DNA of 64,000 nt from Fibrella forsythiae (GCF_017353175.1 NZ_JAFMYW010000009.1:284774-348773); one strand, 5' to 3'; shown: positions 23,473-31,883, numbered from the stretch's first letter. A program made the numbers and translations. The notes: a model not told the origin generated them from the letters alone.

Positions 23473-26247
23473 CTAAGCAGCTAAAGATTCATTTAACTCC
23501 TCAATTAACGGGAAAGTCCGGTCTCCAAACAGGCTCCAGAGCCTACCTAGTCCACCCTTGTCCACAAAGGGAGAATAGTCAAAGTCATCTTTGGTAACCT
23601 GAATAGACCGGGCTATAGTATCCTTCATCATCCGGAGCCACTCCATCTGCTCCTCCGTAAACTTCAGAGAACCTGCCTGTTGCCGGAATACCCAGTTCTG
23701 AAAATTCCGGTTTACGGTTTGGTCGTAAGCGGTTAACTCCGGGTCGATCTCCAGTACTCGTCTGATCAGCGAAACCAGAGCTACCAGCTCGTTCTTGGGC
23801 TGATTACCGTTTACCTTACCCAGAACCTCATAGGCTTTCCAGACAGCAAAGGGAGCCAGATTTGGGCGGTCTGTTTTCAGTTTTTCTACTACCTGCTGTA
23901 TCATCTGGTAGGTGATCTCCCTACGTCTGTTAGGCTGGTTGTAGAAGATCTGTAAGGCCGTTATCTGGTCCCTGTTTTCTTCCAGGTACGTCTTGAAGTC
24001 AGCTACAATAGTTCCGGCTTTTTCAGCCATTGAAGCATCCCAACCGGCTGAAAGAACGGTATCCAGGTTAACACCATCTATGACCTGATCGTGGTTCCTA
24101 CGGATCGACTCAAGTAGATTCCGATAGTTGGGATCATCGAACACACGGGTAGCCTGCTGGATCAATTCATTCCTGATGTCTTCCAGAGTTCCCGGTGTGG
24201 GGATTTCTCCGTTGTTTTTCTGAAACTGCTTAGCCAGGTCATCAAGCTTATCGGGACTATATGTATCGAGCAACTCATTGACTACCCGATTGATGGTTTT
24301 CCCTCCAGCTGCTGTGGCTAACTGGTTTCGTTCGACTGGAGTAAGCTGTTTTTCTAGTCTGGTTAGCCGGTTAGCCAAGGAGGTTAACGTGTCTTCTGAA
24401 TTATCTCCACCAACGGCTACATTCCATAATAGATCTTTCAGTGAAACCCCGGGTTTACGCTCCAGCGGTCGACTATCTGTTTTCAGGGATTTACTGACTC
24501 CCACAGCATCGACCAATACAAAATGGGTCTTGTTACCCACGGCTGAAGGAGTTACCAGCTTTAGGTCATCTTCCAGCATAGTACGGGTTCCCCGGCCCTT
24601 CATCTGTTCGAAGTAAGACCGAGACTTTACATCCCTCATGAATAACAGACATTCCAGTGCTTTAACGTCCGTTCCAGTAGCAATCATGTCGACCGTTACA
24701 GCTATCCGGGGGTAATAGGCAGTACGGAACTGCTGGAGAACCTCCGAGGGCTTGTCTCCCCCGTCTTTACCTACACTGTATGTGACTTTCCGACAGAACT
24801 CATTCCGTTCGCCAAACTCCTCCCGAACCGTTCTAATAATGTCATCCGCGTGGAAATCACTTTTGGCGAAGATCAGAGTCTTAGGTATTTCTTTCCGGTG
24901 GGGGAAGATCTCAGGTAGCTTGTCCCGAAAGGTTCGAATAACGGTCCTGATCTGATCTGGATTAACGACATCCCGGTCAAGGGCTGATCCCCGGTAGACT
25001 GTCTCCTCATCCACCTGTTCCCACCGTTTTCGGCGGGTCTGCCGTTCCCGTTTATCTACCCATTCCCCGGCTTTTATAGTAGCTCCGTTTTTGGTTATCT
25101 CTGTCTCAATGGAATAGACGTCAAAGGGTACATTGACTCCATCGGCTACAGCTCGTTCGTATGTATACTCGCTAACCACGTTCCGATTGAAGAAACCGAA
25201 TGTTCGGCTATCTGGAGTAGCAGTTAAGCCAACTAGAAACGAGTCAAAGTAGTCCAGTACCTGTTTCCATTCGTTGTATATGGAGCGGTGGGCCTCGTCA
25301 ATAATAATGAAGTCAAAGGTTTCAATGGGTACTCGGTAATTGTAAACGACCTCTCGGGAAAAAGAAGAGGTCTGTCGTTCATTGGGGGATTCTTCCTCGG
25401 CTGACTCGTCAATTTCCTCGCCCCGTAGAATAGAGTACATCCGTTGAATAGTACTGATACATACTTGAGCCGAGGAATCTACAAAAGAAGACCGGAGCCG
25501 TTGGACGTTATACAGTTCCGTGAACTTCCGCGGATCATCATTAGGGCTGAACGCCTGGAACTCCTGTTCAGCCTGTTCCCCAAGGTTTCGAGTATCAACC
25601 AGAAATAGTATCCGGGTTGCTCTGGCAAACTTCAACAGCCGGTAAGCGGTCGTGATAGCCGTGAAGGTCTTACCCGATCCAGTGGCCATCTGTACTAAAG
25701 CTCGGGGTTGGTTCTTACCGAATGATTTCTCCAGGTTAGTAATGGCTGATACCTGACAATCCCTGAGGTTGCGGATATCCAATACCGGAAACTGCTGAAG
25801 TCTATGCCTGAGCGAAGTACCTTGTCTAATCCATTCCCTGACCGTTTCTGGGCGGTGAAACGTGAAGACTTCCCTGGCTCTAGGAGCAGGGTCTAAGTTG
25901 TCCGTAAAATGGGTTTCAGCCCCAGTAGACTCATAGATAAACCGTAGTGGCTGGTGGTCTTTCTGCCACTTCAGTTTACTGACGGCGTAGCGGCTAGACT
26001 GCTCTTCAACTGGACTTAGAATTGTACCCTCCGCTTTGGCTTCAATGACCCCAACTGGTTTTCGGTCAATAAATAAGAGGTAGTCTGCCGGACCGGAATC
26101 CGTGGGGTATTCACGAACTACCACTCCCTGACCAGCTGAGAAATTCAGGGTCTTTATATCCTGGATAATCCATCCCGAATCAACCAACATCCGGTCTATC
26201 AGTTGACGAGCTAGGTTTTCGGGGGTCATAGATGAAACAGCGGTCAT
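23473..26247 (-). CDS. hsdR: Type I restriction enzyme, endonuclease/motor subunit
   Basis: About 924 residues. The open frame reaches a TTG at 26265, but ATG at 26247 (or 26229, giving MTPENLARQL) is preferred. Order of parts, numbered from 26247: an N-terminal PD-(D/E)xK nuclease (Asp at about 55, EAK at about 69-71), motor motif I MATGSGKT at about 187-194, a DEAH box (IIIDEAHRSIYNEW) near 320-330, motif VI QMKGRGTR near 545, and a long helical C-terminal region that docks HsdM. It cleaves DNA far from unmethylated sites after ATP-driven translocation. It is the first gene of the operon and is followed tightly by tcmP. The length fits the EcoAI/EcoR124-like class. Confidence 0.94.
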   Translation of the reverse strand: MTAVSSMTPENLARQLIDRMLVDSGWIIQDIKTLNFSAGQGVVVREYPTDSGPADYLLFIDRKPVGVIEAKAEGTILSPVEEQSSRYAVSKLKWQKDHQPLRFIYESTGAETHFTDNLDPAPRAREVFTFHRPETVREWIRQGTSLRHRLQQFPVLDIRNLRDCQVSAITNLEKSFGKNQPRALVQMATGSGKTFTAITTAYRLLKFARATRILFLVDTRNLGEQAEQEFQAFSPNDDPRKFTELYNVQRLRSSFVDSSAQVCISTIQRMYSILRGEEIDESAEEESPNERQTSSFSREVVYNYRVPIETFDFIIIDEAHRSIYNEWKQVLDYFDSFLVGLTATPDSRTFGFFNRNVVSEYTYERAVADGVNVPFDVYSIETEITKNGATIKAGEWVDKRERQTRRKRWEQVDEETVYRGSALDRDVVNPDQIRTVIRTFRDKLPEIFPHRKEIPKTLIFAKSDFHADDIIRTVREEFGERNEFCRKVTYSVGKDGGDKPSEVLQQFRTAYYPRIAVTVDMIATGTDVKALECLLFMRDVKSRSYFEQMKGRGTRTMLEDDLKLVTPSAVGNKTHFVLVDAVGVSKSLKTDSRPLERKPGVSLKDLLWNVAVGGDNSEDTLTSLANRLTRLEKQLTPVERNQLATAAGGKTINRVVNELLDTYSPDKLDDLAKQFQKNNGEIPTPGTLEDIRNELIQQATRVFDDPNYRNLLESIRRNHDQVIDGVNLDTVLSAGWDASMAEKAGTIVADFKTYLEENRDQITALQIFYNQPNRRREITYQMIQQVVEKLKTDRPNLAPFAVWKAYEVLGKVNGNQPKNELVALVSLIRRVLEIDPELTAYDQTVNRNFQNWVFRQQAGSLKFTEEQMEWLRMMKDTIARSIQVTKDDFDYSPFVDKGGLGRLWSLFGDRTFPLIEELNESLAA

Positions 26248-26508
26248 TAAAGCCGTAATGTACAATAACTCTTAAAGAATTACATTGCCGGGAGGGAGGT
26301 TCCGTTAATTAACCAGGATGTTCATTGTTACTGGGTAGATGTAGAATCTCTGGTTTAGCGGGTTTAACGAGATCTGGATACAGGTAGGGAAATAATAGAG
26401 TGAAAGGTACCTGTAGTAACAGTAATAAAGCCTGTCTCAGCAATGTGTAGAAACAGAGAAACCCCACACTATGAACTAGGTGAGGGAAGAGTACCAAGCT
26501 GGTAATGG

Positions 26509-27546
26509 TTAGTACGGGGTATTTACACTAAAACTTTCTACAGATAGGGACCCCTTGATAGTAGAGCAGAAAGGAGCAGGAGAAACCAGATATTTGGCAG
26601 GAGTTCTTCGTCTCTTTATCTGCTTATGACCCAGACTAACACGATCAGTAACCCCGTTAAACCATACCCGCCCAGAGACTGTACAATACTGATACCGCCC
26701 CTTACGTTCTACAGGAAGAGATTCGTAGTTATCCTCTATAAACCGATTCTGCTGAGCTATGTAGTATACATCCCAGCCTGAGTCATCATACAGGTTTCCT
26801 ACTGTTATCTTGTTAGTTCTGTAAAACACGGACACACTTTGGAAAAGCTGATCTTCTGGTAGTTTGTCCACATTTGTACGAAGGGTCTTCTCTACTAGAG
26901 CTCGGTAGTTATGGACGGTCTTTTTTGTTCTACCGATATCCTTGACCGGGAACGAACACGAAACAGGGAACTCGCCAATTGTAGTTATCGGAGGTTTCGT
27001 TCTGTGTTTATTGGGTCTACTATATCCGTGTGGATTACTTAGAGCTTCTTGGTCGATCTGCCTGGCCGCTTCTTTTCTGGCTACATAGTTGGTAGTGATT
27101 TCCCAGGTTCTGACTCTCTTGTTCAGAACCTCTTCAGATAGAAAAGCCCTAAAAGTTGCTATGTTCTTCCAACTGAGATTACTCAGGGTAACATTATCAA
27201 CCTCGAAATACTCTTGGTACTTGCTGACTTTACCGTCTTTGTCGTAGACTACCGGACTAACTTTATAAAGTGAGACAAGCCGGTACTTGTTAAGCCCCAG
27301 TTTAACGTACCAACCTTGTTTAACGCCTTTATTCAAGTACTCCTTGAGTGAGCGGAAACTTAAAGAAAACCGAGAAGCCAACTCCTTGGTAACGTGAATT
27401 TCCCCCCCGCCACCACCCATTTCCACCAGTGTAGCCCTAATCTGAAGGTAAACCAAAGACTGGGTACACACTATATCCCCTTTAACTGCTGCCTGAGCAA
27501 ACATAACGGGAACAGACTGGTACGATATGAGTGAAGTAGAAGACAT
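26509..27546 (-). CDS. Island protein with winged-helix-like N-terminal region
   Basis: A 345-residue basic protein. Residues about 25-95 look like a winged helix (CTQSLVYLQIRATL, then TKELASRFSLSFRSLKEYL, then KQGWYVKLGLNKYRLV), as in replication-initiator or regulator proteins of islands. A second short helical region near 205-225 (RTKKTVHNYRALVEK) may also bind DNA. The C-terminus is rich in Lys, Arg and Ser. I do not recognise the family. It is first in the leftward direction before hsdR, with a 260-base gap between them. A consensus promoter and a terminator hairpin touching its ATG suggest tight control. It could regulate the restriction locus or act in island maintenance. Confidence 0.65.
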   Translation of the reverse strand: MSSTSLISYQSVPVMFAQAAVKGDIVCTQSLVYLQIRATLVEMGGGGGEIHVTKELASRFSLSFRSLKEYLNKGVKQGWYVKLGLNKYRLVSLYKVSPVVYDKDGKVSKYQEYFEVDNVTLSNLSWKNIATFRAFLSEEVLNKRVRTWEITTNYVARKEAARQIDQEALSNPHGYSRPNKHRTKPPITTIGEFPVSCSFPVKDIGRTKKTVHNYRALVEKTLRTNVDKLPEDQLFQSVSVFYRTNKITVGNLYDDSGWDVYYIAQQNRFIEDNYESLPVERKGRYQYCTVSGRVWFNGVTDRVSLGHKQIKRRRTPAKYLVSPAPFCSTIKGSLSVESFSVNTPY

Positions 27547-27588
27547 AAAAAAACCGTCATAAACAAGATAGGGCTTGTTCTGACGGTT
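27547..27588 (-). terminator. Terminator hairpin abutting a start codon (candidate attenuator)
   Basis: On the minus strand, an 8-bp stem AACCGTCA/TGACGGTT (27581-27588 with 27552-27559) continues into AACAAG/CTTGTT (27574-27579 with 27562-27567) with a CCCTAT loop. It is followed by TTTTTTT and then immediately the ATG of the 345-residue protein at 27546. An intrinsic terminator in that place would cut the transcript just before the gene. The loop GCCCTAT is complementary to ATAGGGC upstream in the same leader (27556-27662 region, bases 27656-27662), which could form an alternative pairing. Confidence 0.55.
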
Positions 27589-27685
27589 AAAGGGAGTTTA
27601 GCCCCAATTCGTGTACTGCTTTCACTCCATAAATTCTGAAAAACGGAGGGATAAGGCCCTATTACTTATCGCAGATTGTACTATA

Positions 27686-27714
27686 AATATACAAAAATTT
27701 ACTGTGATTGTCAA
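27686..27714 (-). promoter_or_regulatory. Consensus sigma-70-like promoter
   Basis: On the minus strand the bases read TTGACA (27714-27709), a 17-base spacer, then TATATT (27691-27686). Both boxes and spacing match the general bacterial consensus almost fully, which is unusual for Bacteroidota genes. It points at the 345-residue protein and would give a leader of about 130 bases ending in the hairpin at 27547-27588. Confidence 0.55.
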
Positions 27715-28033
27715 GAGAAAAAAGAGAAGTAGTACAGGAAATGTCCAGTAATAAACCTGGAAAAATATTATTTGTAATATACTAAAAATGAGCTAGTTAT
27801 AAAGGAAAAATACGTACTGATTGTGACTTAAGTTATTAAAGTATGGACAACTAAAACCATAGCCAGTACTGAGCCATAAAAAGTATGATACTGGGTTACC
27901 CTAATTAACAGGGAAAAGAGAGCCACGTTCTTCTTCAGGGGTTTTGTTTACTGCGGAAACCGTCTCAAAAGAACGTGGCCAACAAAATACAGCATAACCG
28001 CAAACAGGGGACTACTTGTTAAATCAGGGCTAC
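27715..28033. other. A+T-rich intergenic stretch with an 11-bp inverted repeat
   Basis: No supported gene is seen. Arms GCCACGTTCTT (27922-27932) and AAGAACGTGGC (27969-27979) are perfect complements around 36 bases. On the minus strand the second arm is followed by TCTCTTTTCCC, so it may end transcription of the 83-residue protein gene. The part 27715-27900 is strongly A+T-rich. Confidence 0.45.
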
Positions 28034-28285
28034 TTACCGTATGTACAGTACAAACGGATGGTGTGGCCAGTATTGATGGTCGATCTGAAACAATACAGAG
28101 TTGGTATCCGTAGAGCCGATCCGAGTCACTGTTAGCTTGTCTCCAACCGAATAAGGAGGGTGAGCCGTTTGACAAACGACACGGAAGGGACAATGTATCC
28201 GAAACAGAGTACCAGCCTTATTGATAAACAGGCAGCTAGTAACATGGTCGAAGTTTACCGGGTGAGACATGGATTCATCTAACAT
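28034..28285 (-). CDS. Small island protein of 83 residues
   Basis: ATG-started frame. The product looks like one small beta-rich domain: FDHVTSCLFINKAGTLFRIH, then YSVGDKLTVTRIGST and VLFQIDHQYWPHHPFVLYI. The middle Met6 (MSHPVN) is an equally likely start. I do not recognise the family; the composition is protein-like and unlike random frames. It is followed by the DUF3871 gene upstream on the same strand (48 bases apart), so the two may be transcribed together. Confidence 0.5.
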   Translation of the reverse strand: MLDESMSHPVNFDHVTSCLFINKAGTLFRIHCPFRVVCQTAHPPYSVGDKLTVTRIGSTDTNSVLFQIDHQYWPHHPFVLYIR

Positions 28286-28333
28286 AAAGGGGACAAAGAA
28301 AAAGGCAGCGACAAACCGTCCCCACCTTGTCGA

Positions 28334-29320
28334 TTATTGAAGATACCAGCTTGATGTTCCACCCCGGACCGTATCCAGGAGTCTGGTAGCTAGATCAAAT
28401 GAGTTCACGTTACGATCCAGGAACGTATCAATGTAGCTGGTTTTAACAGCTCCGGTAAACAGGTTGTACACATTCCAAAGACTAATTAAACCGTCTTCCT
28501 GCCGACAAAATGATTCGTCCCGGTAGTAATCCCGGGCAATCGTACTGAACTGTTGGTCACCTAAAAGCAGGGGAGGGATAGCCCGTTTATCGGCCGGGGG
28601 AAGGAACTGATATAACCGGCACCGGCCAATCAACTGAGCAAACTGGGTCTCGGTCAGGTAGTAGTCAGTCAGTTGAGCCAGGGCCTGTATCTGCTGTTCA
28701 GCCCGGTATCGGCTAATTAGGTCAACCAGAGCTGAGGTCAACTGATCCAGTGATTTAACCCGGAGATCGGCTATGTAGCCATCAGACCAGACACACAGAT
28801 TCGTACATACCTTGTTTTGAAAACCAATGAATACTTTAAAATGCTCATCGGCTCCCTTCTTCTGATGAAGGCTATCAAGGCTGTAAGACTTTACCCCGCC
28901 AACTGTCAAAGACAGCAGATTACTACCAACAGTATCATAGATCGTCGGGATCTCAATGACAAAGGCAGCTCGTTCGTAGTACAGGGTTTTTTCCCAGTCA
29001 GCTAACTCCTTTGCTGGCTTGTTACGAGCTTGAGGAATCCGTCCTTTCACTGGATGAGAAACTCGTATTGTCGGGTTCAGTACAGTTTCGTGGGGGAACA
29101 GCCGATTTACTGTAGAAAGAGCAGTCTCAATGAAGTCTCCATGGCTAATCAGGGGTTCATTATCTCTGCTGTATACCGGGATAATGTGGTGTTGCTGTAT
29201 ATCTGGTAGAGAGGCAGCTATGGTATTGGCTGTAATAAAGGCTGTTTCTGACGATCTGTTTTCCGATAGAACAATCGTTTCCAGCGGGTTAGACTCGTGG
29301 TATATTAATTGAGTTTCCAT
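28334..29320 (-). CDS. DUF3871 family protein
   Basis: A 328-residue protein. The N-terminal part has AFITANTIAASLPDI and HIIPVYSRDNEPLISHGDFI (about 27-65), the pattern of the Bacteroidota DUF3871 family. The central part is FVIEIPTIYDTVGSNLLSLTVGGV, and the C-terminus ends with a helical region (SLWNVYNLFTGAVKTSYIDTFL). Members are common in mobile and conjugative elements of Bacteroidota and resemble phage-type DUF932 proteins; their role is unknown. No signal or membrane segment is seen. Its presence supports the mobile nature of the region. Confidence 0.85.
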   Translation of the reverse strand: METQLIYHESNPLETIVLSENRSSETAFITANTIAASLPDIQQHHIIPVYSRDNEPLISHGDFIETALSTVNRLFPHETVLNPTIRVSHPVKGRIPQARNKPAKELADWEKTLYYERAAFVIEIPTIYDTVGSNLLSLTVGGVKSYSLDSLHQKKGADEHFKVFIGFQNKVCTNLCVWSDGYIADLRVKSLDQLTSALVDLISRYRAEQQIQALAQLTDYYLTETQFAQLIGRCRLYQFLPPADKRAIPPLLLGDQQFSTIARDYYRDESFCRQEDGLISLWNVYNLFTGAVKTSYIDTFLDRNVNSFDLATRLLDTVRGGTSSWYLQ

Positions 29321-29510
29321 GATGATTTAGTGGAGAAGTTGACTGATAAAATTTGAATACAAGGTTTTTCCTGTGGGAGATGGGGTCTGGGAATCGCTGA
29401 GTCAAATGGATTTCCAGCTATAAAAAGCCAACCGTTAAAAACCGGTCAGTCCATGGTTGACCCGCACCGGGCTAGAAGAGAATCCCAGATAAGCTCGAAT
29501 GACTGAAAAA

Positions 29511-29534
29511 GAAAAAGGGACCTGTCTAGGCCCC
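29511..29534 (-). terminator. Terminator of the 118-residue protein gene
   Basis: On the minus strand, GGGGCCT pairs with AGGTCCC (one G-T pair) around a 4-base loop and is followed by TTTTTC. It lies 40 bases after the stop of the 118-codon gene. Confidence 0.7.
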
Positions 29535-29572
29535 TTTTCAAGTCGTTTAATCCGGGAAGCAGTACAACACTA

Positions 29573-29929
29573 TTATACTATAGCTATCAGCGGAACTCCA
29601 GAAAGAACGGTTTGCTCCATAGAGCTTTGTTCTACTGGGCTGTATTCATACCGATGTTTTCGGGTTATTACCTCCCCTGTCTCAGGAACCGTAAACTCAT
29701 ACGGATCACATTCAGTCTTGATGATGCAGCCAGGGAGCTGTTTCCCTACCATCAATCGGCAAACAGCCTCCGGAAAGGTAGCTGGGATATAACATTTACG
29801 AACGGTAGCATAATAACGGCCGGTTTGCTGGGAAACAACCATTTCCAGCTCTTGGCTAGTTAATTCTAGTACTTGAAAAGGGGTTCCTTCTGTAGAAGTA
29901 CGTTGTTGGTAATCGGATACAGTAACCAT
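29573..29929 (-). CDS. Hypothetical island protein of 118 residues
   Basis: An ATG-started frame with protein-like composition. It contains TPFQVLELTSQELEMVVSQQ, RYYATVRKCYIPATFPE and ECDPYEFTVPETGEVITRKHRY. The TGEVITRKHRYEY pattern resembles short accessory proteins of Bacteroidota mobile elements, but I cannot assign a family. It has its own terminator on the 3-prime side and a 550-base gene-free stretch on the other. Confidence 0.55.
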   Translation of the reverse strand: MVTVSDYQQRTSTEGTPFQVLELTSQELEMVVSQQTGRYYATVRKCYIPATFPEAVCRLMVGKQLPGCIIKTECDPYEFTVPETGEVITRKHRYEYSPVEQSSMEQTVLSGVPLIAIV

Positions 29930-30480
29930 GATTTGAGTTTGGTTTGATTGTGTACATTTTACTCATGAGCGGACGGATCTACCCTGTCTTGGCTATAGTA
30001 GATTGGTAAGTCTTAGATGAACGTGGGAGTAATCGGGCAGACAAATACCTATCTACAGACGTACTCGGATTCAGATATACATACTATTCTACTACCATTG
30101 AAGTAGACCGGGGGGACCAGGGGGACTCGGTAGCAGACGGGGCGTGAACACTACCCACCCTTGTAGACAGACCCATATAAAAAAAATTTGGTGGGGTGGA
30201 ACGAGCTGGAAATTCTGGAATAGGCAGAGCTATACGGTACTCCCTATAAGCCATTATTGAGATAGCTCAGAAGTCACAGGGACTTAGATCAATGGATTTC
30301 AGATAGCTTAATTCGGACGTTAATGACCGGAAAAAAGGGTATACCTGTTCTGCCCAGCCTACATTAGAAACCAGCACTGGGAACTTGAGAAAAGCAGGAA
30401 CAAAGGGATTCTACAGATAGAAAGTGGTTTCACTAGTCTACCTAGTAGCTAGCTATTTCAGGTTTATGCCTGTCAACGTT
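29930..30480. other. Gene-free stretch with G-rich tract, between small island gene and integrase
   Basis: No supported frame or RNA gene is seen in these 551 bases. Near 30108-30150 there are closely spaced G-runs (GGGGGG, GGGGG, GG, GGGG) in a short window, followed at 30178-30200 by an A-run and GGTGGGGTGG. This could be a four-strand-forming site or part of an origin, but nothing else supports that. Confidence 0.35.
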
Positions 30481-31704
30481 TTACCAGATTACCGATTGTG
30501 TAGCCTCATCCAGTAGATCATCTCCAAAGCCTTGAAGATAAATCCGAGTGGTCTGCTCTGAGTCATGTCCCATCAGCTCACTGATAATAGCTATAGATAT
30601 TCCTTCCCGTTTCAGGACGGTAGCAAAAGAATGGCGGGCTACATAAGTGGTTAACTTCTCCTCGATACCTAACTGTTTACCGATCTCTTTCAGAGAGCTG
30701 TTTACCTGCCTGTTCACCTTGTCAATCCTGTTATCAATCTGGACCGGGCTGATATGAAAGTCTATTCTCAGTATGGGAAAGATATACCCGTCTTCTGATG
30801 GAGTTATACTTGGCCGGTATAGGTCTAGTATCTCCTGAGCTGGTTTTAACAGGTTAATAGTGAACAGCTCCTTCGTTTTCCTACGGGAGTACTGGATTCG
30901 ACCGGCTTTAACGTTTGACCGCTTAAGCAGGGCCATATCAATAAAGTTGATCCCCCGGCAGTAATAACTGAACAGAAAATAGTTCTTGGCGTGGAATAAG
31001 GAAGTACCGGGTTTAGTTGCGAAACCAGCAATAGCCTGAACTTGAGCTTTGGTTAACGATCTCTTTCTGGTTTTAACCCGTCGGTACTTACTGAAGCTGA
31101 AATCCTTGAATGGAAGAAAATCTGGTTTTACATAGCCCTCCTTACGGGCATAGTTGACCAGTGTCTTGAAAGTTCTCATGAAAACAAAGATGGAACTGAA
31201 CATAACGTTTCGGCTGAGGAACCAAGCTTCATACTTCATCAGAAAGGACGGGTTAACGTCAGTAAACAGAAAGTCTTTTCCATCCTTGAAATTCCGTAAG
31301 CTGTTGGCTGTAGACCGGAAGATATTAGCGTAGCCGATCCGGCCTGACTCGGTAAGCTGCTTTATAACCTGATCGAAGTAGCCTAACACTTTCACCGGCA
31401 CCGGGGCCTTGTGAGACAAGGTTGTCAGTCGGTCAAGAGAGAAATCCTGATCCTCATTAGTTAGGGTCAACAGCTCCTTTTGAATAGCTAGTTTGGTTTT
31501 TAGAATGGTCGTCGTTAACTCCTTATACAGAGGATGTTTAGTCTTAGGAATCCCTTTAGCCTGATCCCAAAGATCAGCAGGACAGGTTATCCCTAAGGTT
31601 ATGTACCTTGATTGACGATTTCTAGTAACCCGGATCATAACGGGACTTTCCCCGTTTCGTAAGACTTTTGATTTAAAAAGAACGGCATTAACTGTAGCTT
31701 TCAT
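30481..31704 (-). CDS. Tyrosine recombinase (integrase) of the island
   Basis: A 407-residue site-specific recombinase. An N-terminal arm-binding domain (about 1-90) and a SAM-like core-binding helix domain (about 105-205) precede the catalytic domain. Expected catalytic residues are Arg250 in YYCRGINF, Arg357 and His358 in YVARHSF, His380 in MGH and the nucleophile Tyr389 in RIYLQG. The usual His of the HxxR box is Tyr354, as is common in Bacteroidota integrases. It lies just inside the right repeat and reads away from it. It should catalyse recombination at the tRNA-Pro site. Confidence 0.94.
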   Translation of the reverse strand: MKATVNAVLFKSKVLRNGESPVMIRVTRNRQSRYITLGITCPADLWDQAKGIPKTKHPLYKELTTTILKTKLAIQKELLTLTNEDQDFSLDRLTTLSHKAPVPVKVLGYFDQVIKQLTESGRIGYANIFRSTANSLRNFKDGKDFLFTDVNPSFLMKYEAWFLSRNVMFSSIFVFMRTFKTLVNYARKEGYVKPDFLPFKDFSFSKYRRVKTRKRSLTKAQVQAIAGFATKPGTSLFHAKNYFLFSYYCRGINFIDMALLKRSNVKAGRIQYSRRKTKELFTINLLKPAQEILDLYRPSITPSEDGYIFPILRIDFHISPVQIDNRIDKVNRQVNSSLKEIGKQLGIEEKLTTYVARHSFATVLKREGISIAIISELMGHDSEQTTRIYLQGFGDDLLDEATQSVIW

Positions 31705-31719
31705 AGGAAAACGGGTAAA

Positions 31720-31746
31720 ACATGGTTAAAACATTTGGTTAAAACC
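31720..31746. promoter_or_regulatory. Candidate integrase arm-type sites, right end
   Basis: GGTTAAAAC occurs twice in tandem (ACATGGTTAAAAC, then ATTTGGTTAAAACC), 15 bases upstream of the integrase start. The arrangement mirrors 14161-14186 at the other end. It could also overlap the integrase promoter, allowing self-regulation. Confidence 0.4.
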
Positions 31747-31819
31747 ACCCGTAAAATCCAGTAGCAGGTTATTGAAAACCTTTGTTAACTATCTAGTTAT
31801 CAGTAGATAAAGGTTATAG

Positions 31820-31883
31820 GCAGTCCGGTAGCGTGCTTGCATGGGGTGCAAGAGGTCGTGGGTTCGAATCCCGCCTTCCCGAC
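31820..31883 (+). repeat. Right attachment repeat (attR), tRNA-Pro fragment
   Basis: A 64-base copy of 14044-14107 that lacks the first 11 bases of the tRNA and so cannot fold fully. It is followed at once by a strong terminator, which was most likely the terminator of the tRNA gene before integration. Confidence 0.92.

Larger units (their letters stand above)
14044..31883. mobile_element. Genomic island integrated in tRNA-Pro, carrying a composite restriction locus
   Basis: The island lies between 64-bp direct repeats (unit length 17,776 bp from repeat start to repeat start). It carries a tyrosine recombinase directly inside the right repeat, a DUF3871 protein and several small island-type proteins. 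It also carries a restriction locus made of hsdR, tcmP, DUF5131, hsdS, mcrB, mcrC and hsdM. Nearly all its genes are on the minus strand, and its base composition is visibly more A+T-rich than the flanks. No relaxase, conjugation or phage structural gene is visible, so it is a non-self-transmissible integrative element as far as can be read. Confidence 0.93.

Noticed and set aside
26309..26497. 62-codon leftward frame with TTG start, hydrophobic N-terminus
   Set aside because: TTG start, Leu/Pro-rich text and no upstream signal; it overlaps nothing but has no support beyond being open. It may be the leader of hsdR.
27948..28193. 81-codon frame overlapping the 83-residue protein
   Set aside because: The 83-residue frame at 28034-28285 has more protein-like text and an ATG; two overlapping genes are unlikely.
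30105..30200. Transfer origin
   Set aside because: G-runs are present, but there is no relaxase gene and no clear nick-site inverted repeat; kept only as a low-interest observation.
14044..31883. Prophage or conjugative element
   Set aside because: No capsid, tail, portal, relaxase or type IV secretion gene is visible; the DUF5131 protein is phage-related by name only.
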